64,000 bases of DNA from Pseudidiomarina atlantica. GTDB lineage: Bacteria > Pseudomonadota > Gammaproteobacteria > Enterobacterales > Alteromonadaceae. The stretch lies in NCBI RefSeq assembly GCF_000753735.1, contig NZ_JPIN01000002.1, positions 124,001 to 188,000 on the forward strand. Direction: 5' to 3'. The notes below the pieces were generated by a model. The model had not been told where the DNA came from. It saw nothing but the letters and a program-made list of their open reading frames with translations, and made no database searches. Position numbers and translations under genes: made by a program. Positions 16,858-26,104 of the stretch are shown piece by piece (positions within the stretch are counted from its first letter, which is position 1; each line of letters begins with the position of its first letter).

Positions 16858-18324
16858 ATGTTATCGCACATCGTATTGGCCGCTGTTCTTTCGGGCAGTA
16901 ATCCGAACCCGACAGTGCTACCTGCAGAGCAACTGCAAGCGGATTTCCAACAACTGTATCAGCAATTACAGCAAGGCAGCTATAACCTTTTTGCACTGAT
17001 GCCGAAAGCTGAGTACGATCAACATTACGCAGACTTTCAGCAGCGCCTACAGCAGCCACTGACGCCACTCGAAGCGCGCAAGGTCTTCATGGAGTTTACT
17101 GCACTCGCCGACATTATCCATACGCGGATTGATTTTCCCGTTGCTGCTTACCGTAGTTTTTTAGAAAACGGTGGCAAGACGTTACCGTTCGATATTGCCA
17201 TTGCTGAGCACGGCGTTACGGTTACTGATACCTTTGGTAGCGACAATCCATTGCAGTTGGGCGATAAAATTGTGCAGGTCAATGGCGTACCGGTACGCAC
17301 TTGGCTGGCGCAGTTACAGATTTTTATGGGCGCGGAGAACCAGCAACTGCTCGATGGTATGACCGCAACCAGTCTTGCGCCTTTGGCGTGGCTCTACGAA
17401 GGCGAGCAAGACAGCTACACGCTCACGGTCAAATCTGTCGATAATGCAGAGCTGCGCATCGTCACCCTTGCGACACTCGACTACGATGCACAAGCTGGCG
17501 CGAGCGTTACAGCCACGCAAGCCGCGCAAGCGTCGACCCCGCCAGTTGCACCACGCGACTATCGTATTGTGCAAGGCGATGTCGGCTATTTGAAGCCCGG
17601 ACCGTTCTACAATATTTATGCTGAAAATGTTGACCAGACTTGGGACATCACTGAGTTCCATGGCTTTATTGATGAAGCTTTTAACGCTTTTATCGCCGCA
17701 GATGTGGCGCAAGTCGTGATTGATGTACGTGATAATCCCGGCGGTACGAACAGCTTTAGTGATCACATGATCGCGTGGTTTGCCGACCAACCGTTTAAAT
17801 TCGCCTCGGATTTTCGCGTTAAGGTGTCAGCGGTCTCGCGTGCCGCCAATGACCGTCGTTTGGCGGCGGAAGGGAATATCGGCGAGGCGACGCAACAGTT
17901 GGCGGAATTTTACGCCACACATGCCGATGGCGAGGTGATTTCCTTTCCACTGACCACCATCAATCCGCACCCAGATGGGCAGAACATCGCCCATCGTGAC
18001 ATCGATGTTTATGTGCTTATCGACCGCTATTCCTACAGCAATGCCGTGTCAGTTGCGGCGATTGCCCAAGACTACGGTTTTGCCACGATAATCGGTGAGG
18101 CAACGGCCGACTTAGCAACGACCTATGCTGCGATGGAACAGTTTACCCTCGACCATTCGGGTATCAATGTGGGCTATGCCAAAGCTCACATTATTCGACC
18201 GAGCGGGGATCTCCGCCCAGCGGGCGTAGTGCCCGACATTGCCCTACCGTTCATGGGCGAGTTAGATAACGAACAAGAATTACAACGCGTTGTTGCGGCC
18301 ATTAAGGCGTTGCCGCCGCAGTAG
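16858..18324 (+). CDS. Secreted S41-family peptidase-like protein
   Basis: 488 residues from ATG 16858, chosen because GAGGAA precedes it and a signal-like hydrophobic N-terminus follows; an upstream TTG frame is implausible. A helical region (25-120) comes before a PDZ-like segment with GDKIVQVNGVPV near 145 and a C-terminal S41 protease domain. VVIDVRDNPGGTNSFSDH is the conserved S41 core. The nucleophile region is DRYSYSNAVSVAAI near 390. The late motif GEATADLAT resembles the Gly-Glu region of the tail-specific protease family. It is probably periplasmic. Its 3' end overlaps by 23 bases the convergent solute-binding gene, and it faces the TPR regulator, which may control it. Confidence 0.87.
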   Translation: MLSHIVLAAVLSGSNPNPTVLPAEQLQADFQQLYQQLQQGSYNLFALMPKAEYDQHYADFQQRLQQPLTPLEARKVFMEFTALADIIHTRIDFPVAAYRSFLENGGKTLPFDIAIAEHGVTVTDTFGSDNPLQLGDKIVQVNGVPVRTWLAQLQIFMGAENQQLLDGMTATSLAPLAWLYEGEQDSYTLTVKSVDNAELRIVTLATLDYDAQAGASVTATQAAQASTPPVAPRDYRIVQGDVGYLKPGPFYNIYAENVDQTWDITEFHGFIDEAFNAFIAADVAQVVIDVRDNPGGTNSFSDHMIAWFADQPFKFASDFRVKVSAVSRAANDRRLAAEGNIGEATQQLAEFYATHADGEVISFPLTTINPHPDGQNIAHRDIDVYVLIDRYSYSNAVSVAAIAQDYGFATIIGEATADLATTYAAMEQFTLDHSGINVGYAKAHIIRPSGDLRPAGVVPDIALPFMGELDNEQELQRVVAAIKALPPQ

Positions 18325-19777
18325 CTTGCGGCGGTAGATTCAAATACAAAAAGCTGCGCTGTAAGGTGTCATCCGAGAAGTAGTCGCGGATGGCGCCTGA
18401 TTTCACCAGTTTACGGAATTCGCGGTCAAACCAATCGCGCAAGCGATAGCCGTGCGGCGTTTTCGGGAACGCAACGTGCAGCGGTAGTGCATCGCGCAGT
18501 TTGTGCGCGATATAAGGCGCTTCCGACCATTCCGGAACGCTTGTTTCATAGCTGATGACCGCGCCCATGCGGCCCATATCAAGCATCGCAAAACAATCGA
18601 GCAAGCTGTCGGCGACATAATAGTTCAGCGTGTTGGGCAACAACTGCTCGTCTTGATAGCCGACCACCTGGCAGACCGGTTGTAGCAAGGTTCCTTCCAA
18701 CACTTTGCGCATGCTGTCTTGGTCGTTGGTGTAAACATACAGCGGACTATCAAAATCGATGTGGTTACGCGACAAAATTGCATTGTTTGGCAATTGCTTT
18801 GCCTGCGCACCAATGAGTGCATCGAAGCGATTATCATCAAGCCCCCGATAAGCACGACCAAAACTGTTGAGCTCGACGTCCAGCTCGGTTGCCACTGGGG
18901 CAAAAATATCGCGAATCAGCTGCAAATAAGCTTGATTGACATCACCTTGCGCATAGTTAGGGCGTACGCCTGAAGCGATGCGGATTTCACCAAGGCTAGG
19001 TTCGGTATTAAAGCCCTGTGAGGTCAGTAAACGTGCGTCATTGATTTCGATCAGCTCAAGGATACGACCACTGGTGAGCATTTTGCTGAGTTGTGCCTCG
19101 ACCAAGGGGATTAAATGCGCATGTTTTTTGTGTAGATAATGGTAACCAGTGAACCGCGCGTAGGGCACGAACACGGTGTAAGGGTTTTCGTTGGCTTCGA
19201 GCAATTCGGCTTCGAGATCGTTTAAGACCAACGCATCAACGCGGTCATTGTCATACATCAGTTCGAGTTGAGCAAAGCTTGTAACTTGCAAGTTCGGTTT
19301 GTTCAGCGCCAACTGTTCCAGCAGTGCTTCCACCGAGCGAGTACCTGCAATGTAGCCGAAACTATCAATTGACTCAAAGCTGCAAATGCCGCAGTTGCGG
19401 CGGTCGGCGACCAGCATGACTTCAGAATCGTAAAGTGGAAATTCAACCCGTACTAAGTTCTCATATTCATCGGCGAGCATCGGCACGCGACCGAGTTCTC
19501 CAGCAATGCGGCCTTTATTAGCTTCAGTGAGGCTGCGATTGCGTGGCATGTCTTCGAAGCGCAAGGTGATGCCTAGCTCGGCATAGACTTCGGTAAAGAG
19601 TTGCACGACAAAATTAGCCACCGGCGAAGGTTCCGCTGTACGGAATACCAACTCTTTGGGATGCTCGATGGTGACTGCAGCCGCATCTTGCTCGTTGGCC
19701 ATCGCACTGGCACCGAGGCTAGCAGTGATAGCGAGTGATAAAATGACGAGCAGATAAATTCGATGCAACTTCTTCAC
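18302..19777 (-). CDS. Tandem periplasmic solute-binding (SBP_bac_3-like) protein
   Basis: 491 residues with a signal peptide (hydrophobic 8-25, cleavage near AMANE). Two type-2 periplasmic binding folds appear in tandem, about 40-255 and 275-480. The first begins with VFRTAEPSPVANFVVQLF and contains FEDMPRNRSLTEANKG. The second begins with EIRIASGVRPNYAQGDV and ends with HGYRLRDWFDREF. Such orphan binding proteins, with no ABC permease beside them, are common in Alteromonadales and often look like the sensor part of signalling proteins. No kinase, cyclase or transporter is fused or adjacent. The ligand is unknown; residues that clamp amino acids in true amino-acid binders cannot be assigned by eye. 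Confidence 0.78.
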   Translation of the reverse strand: MKKLHRIYLLVILSLAITASLGASAMANEQDAAAVTIEHPKELVFRTAEPSPVANFVVQLFTEVYAELGITLRFEDMPRNRSLTEANKGRIAGELGRVPMLADEYENLVRVEFPLYDSEVMLVADRRNCGICSFESIDSFGYIAGTRSVEALLEQLALNKPNLQVTSFAQLELMYDNDRVDALVLNDLEAELLEANENPYTVFVPYARFTGYHYLHKKHAHLIPLVEAQLSKMLTSGRILELIEINDARLLTSQGFNTEPSLGEIRIASGVRPNYAQGDVNQAYLQLIRDIFAPVATELDVELNSFGRAYRGLDDNRFDALIGAQAKQLPNNAILSRNHIDFDSPLYVYTNDQDSMRKVLEGTLLQPVCQVVGYQDEQLLPNTLNYYVADSLLDCFAMLDMGRMGAVISYETSVPEWSEAPYIAHKLRDALPLHVAFPKTPHGYRLRDWFDREFRKLVKSGAIRDYFSDDTLQRSFLYLNLPPQATAAATP

Positions 19778-19890
19778 CTTATCGGAAGTCTACTGACTGG
19801 AGTCTTTTGTGTCAGCCAGTATAGCACCTCGGTTTGTGATGAAAAGGTGCTACACTGTCGGGCACAGCATTTGAACGTAAGGAGTAGTAA

Positions 19891-21552
19891 ATGCGCACCT
19901 CAATTTTGGCCAGCGCGCTGGCAGCAGCAGCGCTGATCAGCAGCCCGAGCAGCCAGGGCCAAGACGACCAGTTCGGCTTGGTAGTACTCGGTGATGCGCT
20001 TGAAGTTTGTTCAAGCATGGCATGGCAACGTTGTGATGACACCGACTGGATTGACCGTGACGCCATGCGTACCGACCGATATGTTAATTTCACTGAGCAG
20101 TACGTCAACCCATTGTTGAGCGACGACAACTGGGCGCCGCACCGGCGCGAAGTGCGTGATGACCTACGTGAAGCATTGGATTTGCTACACCAACGCGTGA
20201 ATCAAGATGTGATTTCAGAGCGTGTGTTCTTAGAAGAATTTACCCGTCGCGCGACGCGTTACTTATACGACATGCTGTCGGAACGTGAATGGAACATGAT
20301 CATTGACCACATGGAAATGCGGGTTCCTGATGACCGCAGTTTCGGCGTCAACTTAGCCGCGACCAAGGACGATGTCGAAGTAGATTTGTTGCGACAAATA
20401 GTGTCGCAGGCAGCCACGGTCAGCAGCGATGAAACGCCTCATGTGGTGGTCGTCACCGCAGCGCAACGTGACAGTCTCGATTTGGTCAATTACTACCTGC
20501 AAGCTTTTGCTGGTGCGGGTGCTGATGTTTCGTGGTTACCGTTAGATGCGGCGGTCTTGGCCGCGCGCGCCGATGATAACTGTGCGGAGTTAGATGACTA
20601 TCGCGCGAGTGAAATGGGTGCCTATCGACGGGCGGAAGTGCACGGTGAACTAGCGGCGAAGCAGCAAGCTTTTTGTGAAGATGGTGATGCCATTACCATG
20701 CTCGAAAATGCCGATGCGGTCTATTTTGCCGACGGCAATCCAGACTTGCTGCGCGCGTTGGTGGTGACCCCGATGAACGAGCCGAATGCGTTGGCAATGG
20801 CTATCGCCGAACGGGTTGCAGAGAACGAGTTGGTAGTCGCTGCCGCCGGTATGGCTACTAATGTGCTGACTGCCAAAGCAGTGGTGACCGGTGGTAGTAG
20901 TCGCGCCGCTTTGAGTGAAGGGGTGTTCGCTAGTCGGGTGCCAGGTTTGGGCTGCCACAAAGAGAACGCGTGTCCGCGTGATTTAAGCGAACACAGTACC
21001 ACTTACCACCCGATGGGCGGTATGGGGTTGTTCCGTTGGGGCACACTCGACACGCGCATGGGTGAACAGGGTAACCATGGTCGCTTACTACGTGTGCAAG
21101 CCACTAACCGCGTGCCGTTTGCCGTGGGTATCGATGCACAAACCGGGATGTTAGTTGATTTGCGTTCGGGCAATTTCCAAATCATTGGTGAGCGTGGCAC
21201 TTTCTTTGCCGTCGGCGCGCAACAAAATGAGCGCGCCGTAGCTGCGACCTACCATTATTTGATGGCCGGTGCGAGTGGCACCTTTAGTGGTGATGGCATT
21301 AGCAATGTGAGCTTCGCCGAAGACGCAGAGTTAGTGCAACTCGAACCAACGACCAACTTTCTTGAAAACCGCGGTTTGTATGACTCGCAGCGCTTGTTGT
21401 GCCGTGGGCGTGAAAACGTCGAAGTGAAGCAGAACGAGTTTGTGCTGAATTTGCTCGGTGGAGAAGGTGTCACTAGCAAAACAGCTGGCGCAGAGTGTCA
21501 GTTGCTGAATGCGCGCATTGGTTTGCAATACGCGCCATCACAGCGTTTCTAA
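19891..21552 (+). CDS. Cyanophycinase-like (S51-fold) exported protein, probably inactive
   Basis: 553 residues with an N-terminal signal peptide (MRTSILASALAAAALISS, cleavage near SQGQD). The middle resembles cyanophycinase and other S51 peptidases: DAVYFADGNPDLLRALV matches the usual YFTGGDQ region, and GMGLFRWGTLDTRMGEQGN matches the GLGLL...DQHF...RGR region. The expected nucleophile motif (G-x-S-A-G-A) reads AAAGMA near residue 317-321, and the expected catalytic His region DQHF reads DTRM near 387-390. Ser and His therefore appear to be lost. Cyanophycinases cleave the Asp-Arg storage polymer; this one may only bind. It stands alone between convergent/divergent neighbours with an AAGGAG RBS. 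Confidence 0.72.
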   Translation: MRTSILASALAAAALISSPSSQGQDDQFGLVVLGDALEVCSSMAWQRCDDTDWIDRDAMRTDRYVNFTEQYVNPLLSDDNWAPHRREVRDDLREALDLLHQRVNQDVISERVFLEEFTRRATRYLYDMLSEREWNMIIDHMEMRVPDDRSFGVNLAATKDDVEVDLLRQIVSQAATVSSDETPHVVVVTAAQRDSLDLVNYYLQAFAGAGADVSWLPLDAAVLAARADDNCAELDDYRASEMGAYRRAEVHGELAAKQQAFCEDGDAITMLENADAVYFADGNPDLLRALVVTPMNEPNALAMAIAERVAENELVVAAAGMATNVLTAKAVVTGGSSRAALSEGVFASRVPGLGCHKENACPRDLSEHSTTYHPMGGMGLFRWGTLDTRMGEQGNHGRLLRVQATNRVPFAVGIDAQTGMLVDLRSGNFQIIGERGTFFAVGAQQNERAVAATYHYLMAGASGTFSGDGISNVSFAEDAELVQLEPTTNFLENRGLYDSQRLLCRGRENVEVKQNEFVLNLLGGEGVTSKTAGAECQLLNARIGLQYAPSQRF

Positions 21553-21570
21553 ATAGTTGGCACAACGGCG

Positions 21571-22215
21571 TCAGATGACGCCGTATTTTGCCCGATAAGC
21601 CGTAACCGCCTCGAGGTGCTCAGCCAGCTCGGGGCTATCTTTTAAGTATTCAATGACATCGTTGAGTTTGACGATGCTAATCACCTGCGTACCAAAGTCT
21701 TTTTCAACTTCTTGGATCGCGCTCAGTTCGCCCTGACCTTTTTCTTGGCGGTCGAGGGCAATCAAGACCCCCGCCAGCTCGGCATTGTTGGCGTGCACAA
21801 TTTCCATCGATTCCCGAATCGCGGTGCCAGCAGTGATGACATCATCAACCAACATGACTTTGCCTTGCAGCGGCGAGCCGACTAAGTTGCCGCCTTCGCC
21901 GTGGTCTTTTTTCTCTTTGCGGTTGAAGCAGTACGGCACGTCTTTTTGATAAGTGTCGTACAGCGCAATGGCCGCGGCAGTGGCAATCGGAATGCCTTTG
22001 TACGCCGGACCAAAGAGCACATCGTAGCTCACCGCGCTGTCTTGCAAAGCGGCGGCATAGAAGCGCCCGAGCTTGGCTAAATCAGCACCATGATTGAACA
22101 AACCAGCATTGAAGAAATACGGGCTGGTGCGGCCTGATTTTAAGGTGAATTCGCCGAATTTAAGCACGCCTCGGCTGATGGCAAAGCTAATGAAATCTTG
22201 TTGATATTGTTTCAT
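21571..22215 (-). CDS. pyrE: Orotate phosphoribosyltransferase
   Basis: 214 residues from ATG 22215. The frame is open 24 codons further upstream, but that extension translates a short tandem repeat and is rejected. The PRPP-binding motif [17 protein letters not shown] is near residue 118, and the orotate/PRPP loop has [18 protein letters not shown] near 70. The enzyme makes OMP from orotate and PRPP in pyrimidine synthesis. It lies downstream of rph on the same strand, as in enterobacteria where rph-pyrE is an operon with attenuation. Here the 94-base gap holds a tandem repeat and a strong hairpin instead of an obvious leader. Confidence 0.97.
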   Translation of the reverse strand: MKQYQQDFISFAISRGVLKFGEFTLKSGRTSPYFFNAGLFNHGADLAKLGRFYAAALQDSAVSYDVLFGPAYKGIPIATAAAIALYDTYQKDVPYCFNRKEKKDHGEGGNLVGSPLQGKVMLVDDVITAGTAIRESMEIVHANNAELAGVLIALDRQEKGQGELSAIQEVEKDFGTQVISIVKLNDVIEYLKDSPELAEHLEAVTAYRAKYGVI

Positions 22216-22227
22216 GAAGACACCGTT

Positions 22228-22258
22228 ATTCGTGATTCGTGATTCGTGATTCGTGATT
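22228..22258. repeat. Short tandem repeat, unit ATTCGTG
   Basis: About 4.4 head-to-tail copies of a 7-base unit (22228-22258) lie 12 bases upstream of the pyrE start. Copy number could vary by slippage. It sits between the pyrE RBS region and the hairpin repeat at 22260. Confidence 0.8.
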
Positions 22259-22259
22259 T

Positions 22260-22288
22260 GTAGCCCGTACTTCAAGTACGGGTCCAAC
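22260..22288. repeat. GTAGCCCG hairpin repeat, copy A (between rph and pyrE)
   Basis: GTAGCCCG is followed by TACTT-C-AAGTACGGG; the arms 22264-22272 and 22274-22282 pair over 9 bp. A second member at 24089-24117 differs at a paired position (T-A to C-G), so pairing is preserved. It looks like a REP-type palindromic element. Here it may act as a partial terminator or processing site in the rph-pyrE transcript. Confidence 0.7.
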
Positions 22289-22309
22289 TCACCACATCAC
22301 CTATGTTGC

Positions 22310-23023
22310 TTATGCTAACGCTTGTTTTTGCAAATCCATGAGCTCGCGGATGGCGTGGCGTGCGAGGCCGAGCATCTCGTTCATCTCTTCGAATGAGAAG
22401 GGTTCGCCCTCTGCCGTGCCTTGCACCTCGATGAGCTTGCCGGCTTCCGTCATGACCACGTTCATGTCGGTTTCCGCTTTTGAATCTTCAGGGTAGTCAA
22501 GGTCAGCAACCGGGTGGCCGTTGTACATGCCGACCGAAATCGCTGCCACTAAGCCCTTCAATGGATTGGTTTTCACTAAGCCTTCTTTGCGCATCCAGTT
22601 CAGCGCGTCGACCAACGCCACACAAGCACCGGTAATCGAAGCCGTGCGCGTACCGCCATCGGCCTGCAACACATCGCAGTCGATAGTGATGGTATTCTCG
22701 CCTAGCGCCGCTAAATCCACACAAGCGCGCAACGAGCGACCGATCAAGCGTTGAATCTCAACCGTGCGACCACCTTGTTTACCACGTGCCGCTTCACGAT
22801 CCATGCGGGTGTGCGTCGAACGCGGTAGCATGCCGTATTCCGCCGTGACCCAGCCTTGCCCCTTGCCTTTTAAGAAGCGCGGCACATTGCGGTCGACACT
22901 CGCCGTACACAGCACCTTAGTGTCACCAAACTCAATCAACACTGAGCCTTCAGCGTGGCGCGTGTAGTTACGGGTAATGGTCACCGGACGAATCTGTTGG
23001 GCAGTACGACCACTTGGACGCAT
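22310..23023 (-). CDS. rph: Ribonuclease PH
   Basis: 237 residues, the full length of RNase PH. This phosphorolytic 3'-5' exoribonuclease trims tRNA 3' ends. Typical sequences are [16 protein letters not shown] at the start, [17 protein letters not shown] near 55, the phosphate-binding region [13 protein letters not shown] near 91 and [17 protein letters not shown] near 115. The C-terminal end is complete, unlike the frameshifted rph of E. coli K-12. It diverges from yicC across a 162-base gap and precedes pyrE on the same strand. Confidence 0.97.
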   Translation of the reverse strand: MRPSGRTAQQIRPVTITRNYTRHAEGSVLIEFGDTKVLCTASVDRNVPRFLKGKGQGWVTAEYGMLPRSTHTRMDREAARGKQGGRTVEIQRLIGRSLRACVDLAALGENTITIDCDVLQADGGTRTASITGACVALVDALNWMRKEGLVKTNPLKGLVAAISVGMYNGHPVADLDYPEDSKAETDMNVVMTEAGKLIEVQGTAEGEPFSFEEMNEMLGLARHAIRELMDLQKQALA

Positions 23024-23185
23024 GGGCTGGCTCCTGTTTGTGCTTACTTGTGCTTAAGAATGGTCGCCGATTATAGCAGATGTGAATGTGAAATTCTGTC
23101 GCTAGCGCAATCTTGATTGAGCTGAATTTTGCCAAACGCGAAACAATGCTAAACTAGCGGCAATTCAAGTTAAGAGAGCATCGTT

Positions 23186-24049
23186 ATGATTCAAAGTATG
23201 ACCGGTTACGCACGCCTCGAACACAAAGCCGAGTGGGGCACCATTACGTGGGAACTGCGTTCGGTAAACCAGCGCTTTTTGGAAACCTTCTTCCGTATGC
23301 CGGAGCAGTTTCGTGGCATGGAAAACATGCTGCGCGAAAAGCTGCGCAAGCAATTGCAGCGCGGCAAAGTCGAATCGAATCTGCGCGTTAGCTTCAACGA
23401 GCAAACCGAAGGCGGTTTGCAGCTGAATGAGGAGCTGGCGAAAAGCGTCATCTCAAGCGCCAATTGGATTGCCAACCAGAGCGTTTCAGCACAGCTGAAC
23501 CCGCTAGATGTGTTGCGCTGGCCAGGCGTAGTTGCGCAAGAAGAAGCCGACATGGACGCTATCCAAAATGACGTCGCAGCTGCTTTTGATGCCGCCGTTG
23601 CCGAGTTCGTCAGTAACCGCCAAAGCGAAGGTAAAGCACTCGAGCGTTTGATTGAAGAGCGCCTCGAAGGCGTTTCCGATCAAGTGTCGATTGTCCGCAA
23701 GCGCATGCCAGAAGTGCTCGAGTGGCAACGTGAGCGCTTACTCACACGTTTGGCCGAAGCGCGCGTCGAACTCGACCCACAGCGCTTAGAATCAGAAATG
23801 GTCATGCTGGCGCAAAAAACCGACGTCGCCGAAGAACTCGATCGCCTCGACACCCACGTCGTTGAAACCCGCAAAATCCTGCGCAAAGGCGGAGCCTGCG
23901 GCCGCCGCCTCGACTTCATGATGCAAGAATTCAACCGAGAAGCGAACACCCTCGGCTCAAAGTCGATTAGTACTGACATTACGAATGCGGCTGTGGAGTT
24001 AAAGGTGCTGATTGAGCAGATGCGGGAGCAGATCCAGAACATCGAATAA
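23186..24049 (+). CDS. yicC: YicC-family endoribonuclease / RNase adaptor
   Basis: 287 residues, the normal YicC length. The N-terminal domain starts MIQSMTGYARLE and has WELRSVNQRFLETFFRMPE, the strongly conserved YicC_N block. The C-terminal DUF1732 domain has VARRL-like GGACGRRLDFMMQEFNREANTL and ends in LKVLIEQMREQIQNIE. Recent work on E. coli YicC describes RNA cleavage and promotion of small-RNA decay. The gene usually neighbours rph, as here, where it diverges from it. Confidence 0.95.
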   Translation: MIQSMTGYARLEHKAEWGTITWELRSVNQRFLETFFRMPEQFRGMENMLREKLRKQLQRGKVESNLRVSFNEQTEGGLQLNEELAKSVISSANWIANQSVSAQLNPLDVLRWPGVVAQEEADMDAIQNDVAAAFDAAVAEFVSNRQSEGKALERLIEERLEGVSDQVSIVRKRMPEVLEWQRERLLTRLAEARVELDPQRLESEMVMLAQKTDVAEELDRLDTHVVETRKILRKGGACGRRLDFMMQEFNREANTLGSKSISTDITNAAVELKVLIEQMREQIQNIE

Positions 24050-24088
24050 TGTTCCAAGTCGAAGCACATCGGTAAACATGTCCTCACG

Positions 24089-24117
24089 TAGCCCGCACTT
24101 CTAGTGCGGGTCTAGCT
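24089..24117. repeat. GTAGCCCG hairpin repeat, copy B (after yicC)
   Basis: GTAGCCCGCACTTCTAGTGC continues GGGTCTAGC; arms 24092-24099 and 24103-24110 pair over 8 bp with a 3-base loop. It lies 40 bases after the yicC stop and could end its transcript. It is a sequence variant of the element at 22260. The remaining 160 bases up to the hsd remnant show no gene, only a likely promoter region. Confidence 0.7.
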
Positions 24118-24278
24118 AGCAATAAACACCTATCTCCTGCCTAAGACATCGCTCCAATAACTCAGGTTCCTAAGCCAAAAAATTGAGTTTTCGTGTGACA
24201 GCCCTTGCCTCAAGATTGTGGTATCTTTTAAAGCATATTAATAACACGCTCAAAATGGATTAAGGCAGGGATATAAAA

Positions 24279-25011
24279 ATGACAAGTACCCAACAGCGCG
24301 CCGCGCTTCAGCGCCAAATTTGGCAGATTGCCAACGACGTTCGTGGCTCAGTAGACGGCTGGTGTAACTACCGCGATAAATTGCTCAGCTTTGACGGACG
24401 TGAAGTTGAGTGGAAGACTTTGGATGAAGTAGCTCTTGAATTTGGGAGAGGAAAGTCCAAAGATCGACCACGAAATGATGAAAAGCTGTACGGCGGCAAC
24501 GGTACCTTTTATCCAAACAGGAGATATCAGGAACGCACCACATGTTATTTCAAAGTACAGTCAAACCTACAGTGAGCTTGGTCTAAGGCAGAGTAAGCTG
24601 TGGCCAAAGGGAACGCTTTGCATAACAATTGCCGCCAACATTGCTGAAACAGCGATACTGGGCCTCGATGCATGCTTCCCTGATAGTGTGATTGGATTCA
24701 TAGCTGATCCAAAGAAGACAAGTTCAAGCTATGTGGAATATCTTTTAACGTCATTAAAGTCGAGTTTAGAAGATAAAGGGCAAGGTAGTGCGCAAAGCAA
24801 TATAAACCTAGGGACTTTTAAAAATTTGAAGTTGCCATTTCCATCGATAGAGGAACAAGAACGATTAGTTGCTACTCTTGATAAGTTTGAAGCACTGATA
24901 AATTCGATTTCCGAGTGCCTCCCTCGAGAAATCGAGCTGCGGCAAAAGCAGTACGAGTATTACCGTGATTTACTGCTAAGCTTTCCAAAGCCAGATGAGC
25001 AGGCAGCTTAA
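24279..25011 (+). pseudogene. Remnant of a type IC restriction-modification locus: hsdM start fused to hsdS end, frameshifted
   Basis: The first 28 codons (TSTQQRAALQRQIWQIANDV to GSVDGW) are the N-terminus of a type IC HsdM methylase, as in EcoR124. At about 24362 the sequence jumps directly to NYRDKLLSF and VEWKTLDEV, the central conserved region of HsdS followed by its second target-recognition domain. Most of hsdM and the first half of hsdS are thus missing. Near 24500, after LYGGN, the frame shifts by +1 and continues as VPFIQTGDIRNAPHV to the HsdS C-terminus, which ends with the repeated YEYYRDLLLSF motif. No HsdR is present. The product cannot modify or cut DNA. A second rhuM-type pseudogene follows, a gene often embedded in type I loci. 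Confidence 0.85.
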
Positions 25012-25175
25012 GATGTTAATGTTGCAACGTAAGGGAATCCAGTTAAGCGTTGCTTACCGAGCGACTGAGGCGTTTAGTTATAGAACAAATGAGCCTCTAA
25101 CCGCAACTTGTAAGAGTTTCTTACCTGTTCAAGTCAGCTGTCGATTAAATGATATTCAAGGAAAAGGAATTCCCA

Positions 25176-26104
25176 ATGACTAACCATATTGAGATTTACC
25201 AATCTGATGACGGCAAGCTAGAACTCAAGGTTGCGCTTGAGAACGAAACAGTTTGGCTTTCGCAGGCGCAAATGGCCGAGCTTTTTGGTACAAAACGTCC
25301 AGCGATTACCAAGCATTTAAGCAACATCTATAAAGCCGCTGAATTGGTCGAGGCAGACACATGTTCCATTTTGGAACATATGGCAGATCACGGGCAAACA
25401 TACAAAACCAAGCTCTACAATCTCGATGCCATTATTTCCGTGGGTTATCGTGTGAACTCAGCGCGCGCAACACAGTTCCGCCAATGGGCTACGAGCACAC
25501 TCAAACAGCATCTCATTGAAGGCTACACGCTTAATCAACGTAGGTTGCAAGAGCGAGGTGTTGAGTTCGAGCAAGCGATCGCTTTGCTTTCTCGCACACT
25601 GGCAAACCAACAACTGGTGAGTGATGAGGGCGAGGCGGTGCTTGCGGTCATTAACGACTATGCGCGCAGTTGGAGCCTGTTACAGGGGTACGACGAACAA
25701 AGCCTAAAATCGCTAACGAAAAAACAAAATGACATGCTGGCGCTGGAGCTAGACGATGTACTTGTCGCCATTGCCGAACTTAAAAAGATGCTTATTGCAA
25801 AAGGTGAAGCGACTGAGCTGTTTGGCCAAGTGCGTGGTGACGGCTTGGCGTCCGCGCTGCGCACCTGCTCTACTTTGTGATTAAGAACCACCCGCTTGCC
25901 GACGGTAATAAGCGCACCGGGTCATTTTTATTTTTATGGTATTTACGAGTAAACCAACACTTATTGGCAAAACCTGTCGAACAGCTGATTAACGACAATA
26001 CGCTGGTTGCGCTGGCATTATTAGTTGCTGAAAGCTTGCCCGACCAGAAAGAACTAATGATTCGTTTGGTTGAGCACTTCATATTGCTGAAATCGGATAG
26101 TTGA
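25176..26104 (+). pseudogene. Broken RhuM-Fic protein gene
   Basis: ATG 25176 (RBS GGAAAAGGA) opens a 234-codon frame. Its N-terminus resembles RhuM: VWLSQAQMAELFGTKRPAIT, then LYNLDAIISVGYRVNS and QFRQWATSTLKQHL. After about 25850 the frame is lost. The homologous sequence resumes in another frame at about 25859 with AHLLYFVIKNHPLADGNKRT and continues to 26104. HPLADGNKR is the Doc/Fic active-site motif. Normal RhuM-Fic proteins have roughly 20 more residues at the junction, so a small deletion with frameshift is inferred. A truncated RhuM without the Fic domain could still be made; AMPylation activity is unlikely. Confidence 0.8.

Noticed and set aside
22228-22258. Tandem 7-base repeats as a possible CRISPR
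   Set aside because: Units are 7 bases with no spacers; a simple slippage repeat.
22216-22287. N-terminal extension of PyrE
   Set aside because: It translates the tandem repeat and hairpin; PyrE proteins start at MKQYQQ.
24436-25011. Intact hsdS gene
   Set aside because: Lacks the first target-recognition domain and a proper start; its upstream half continues in another frame fused to hsdM.
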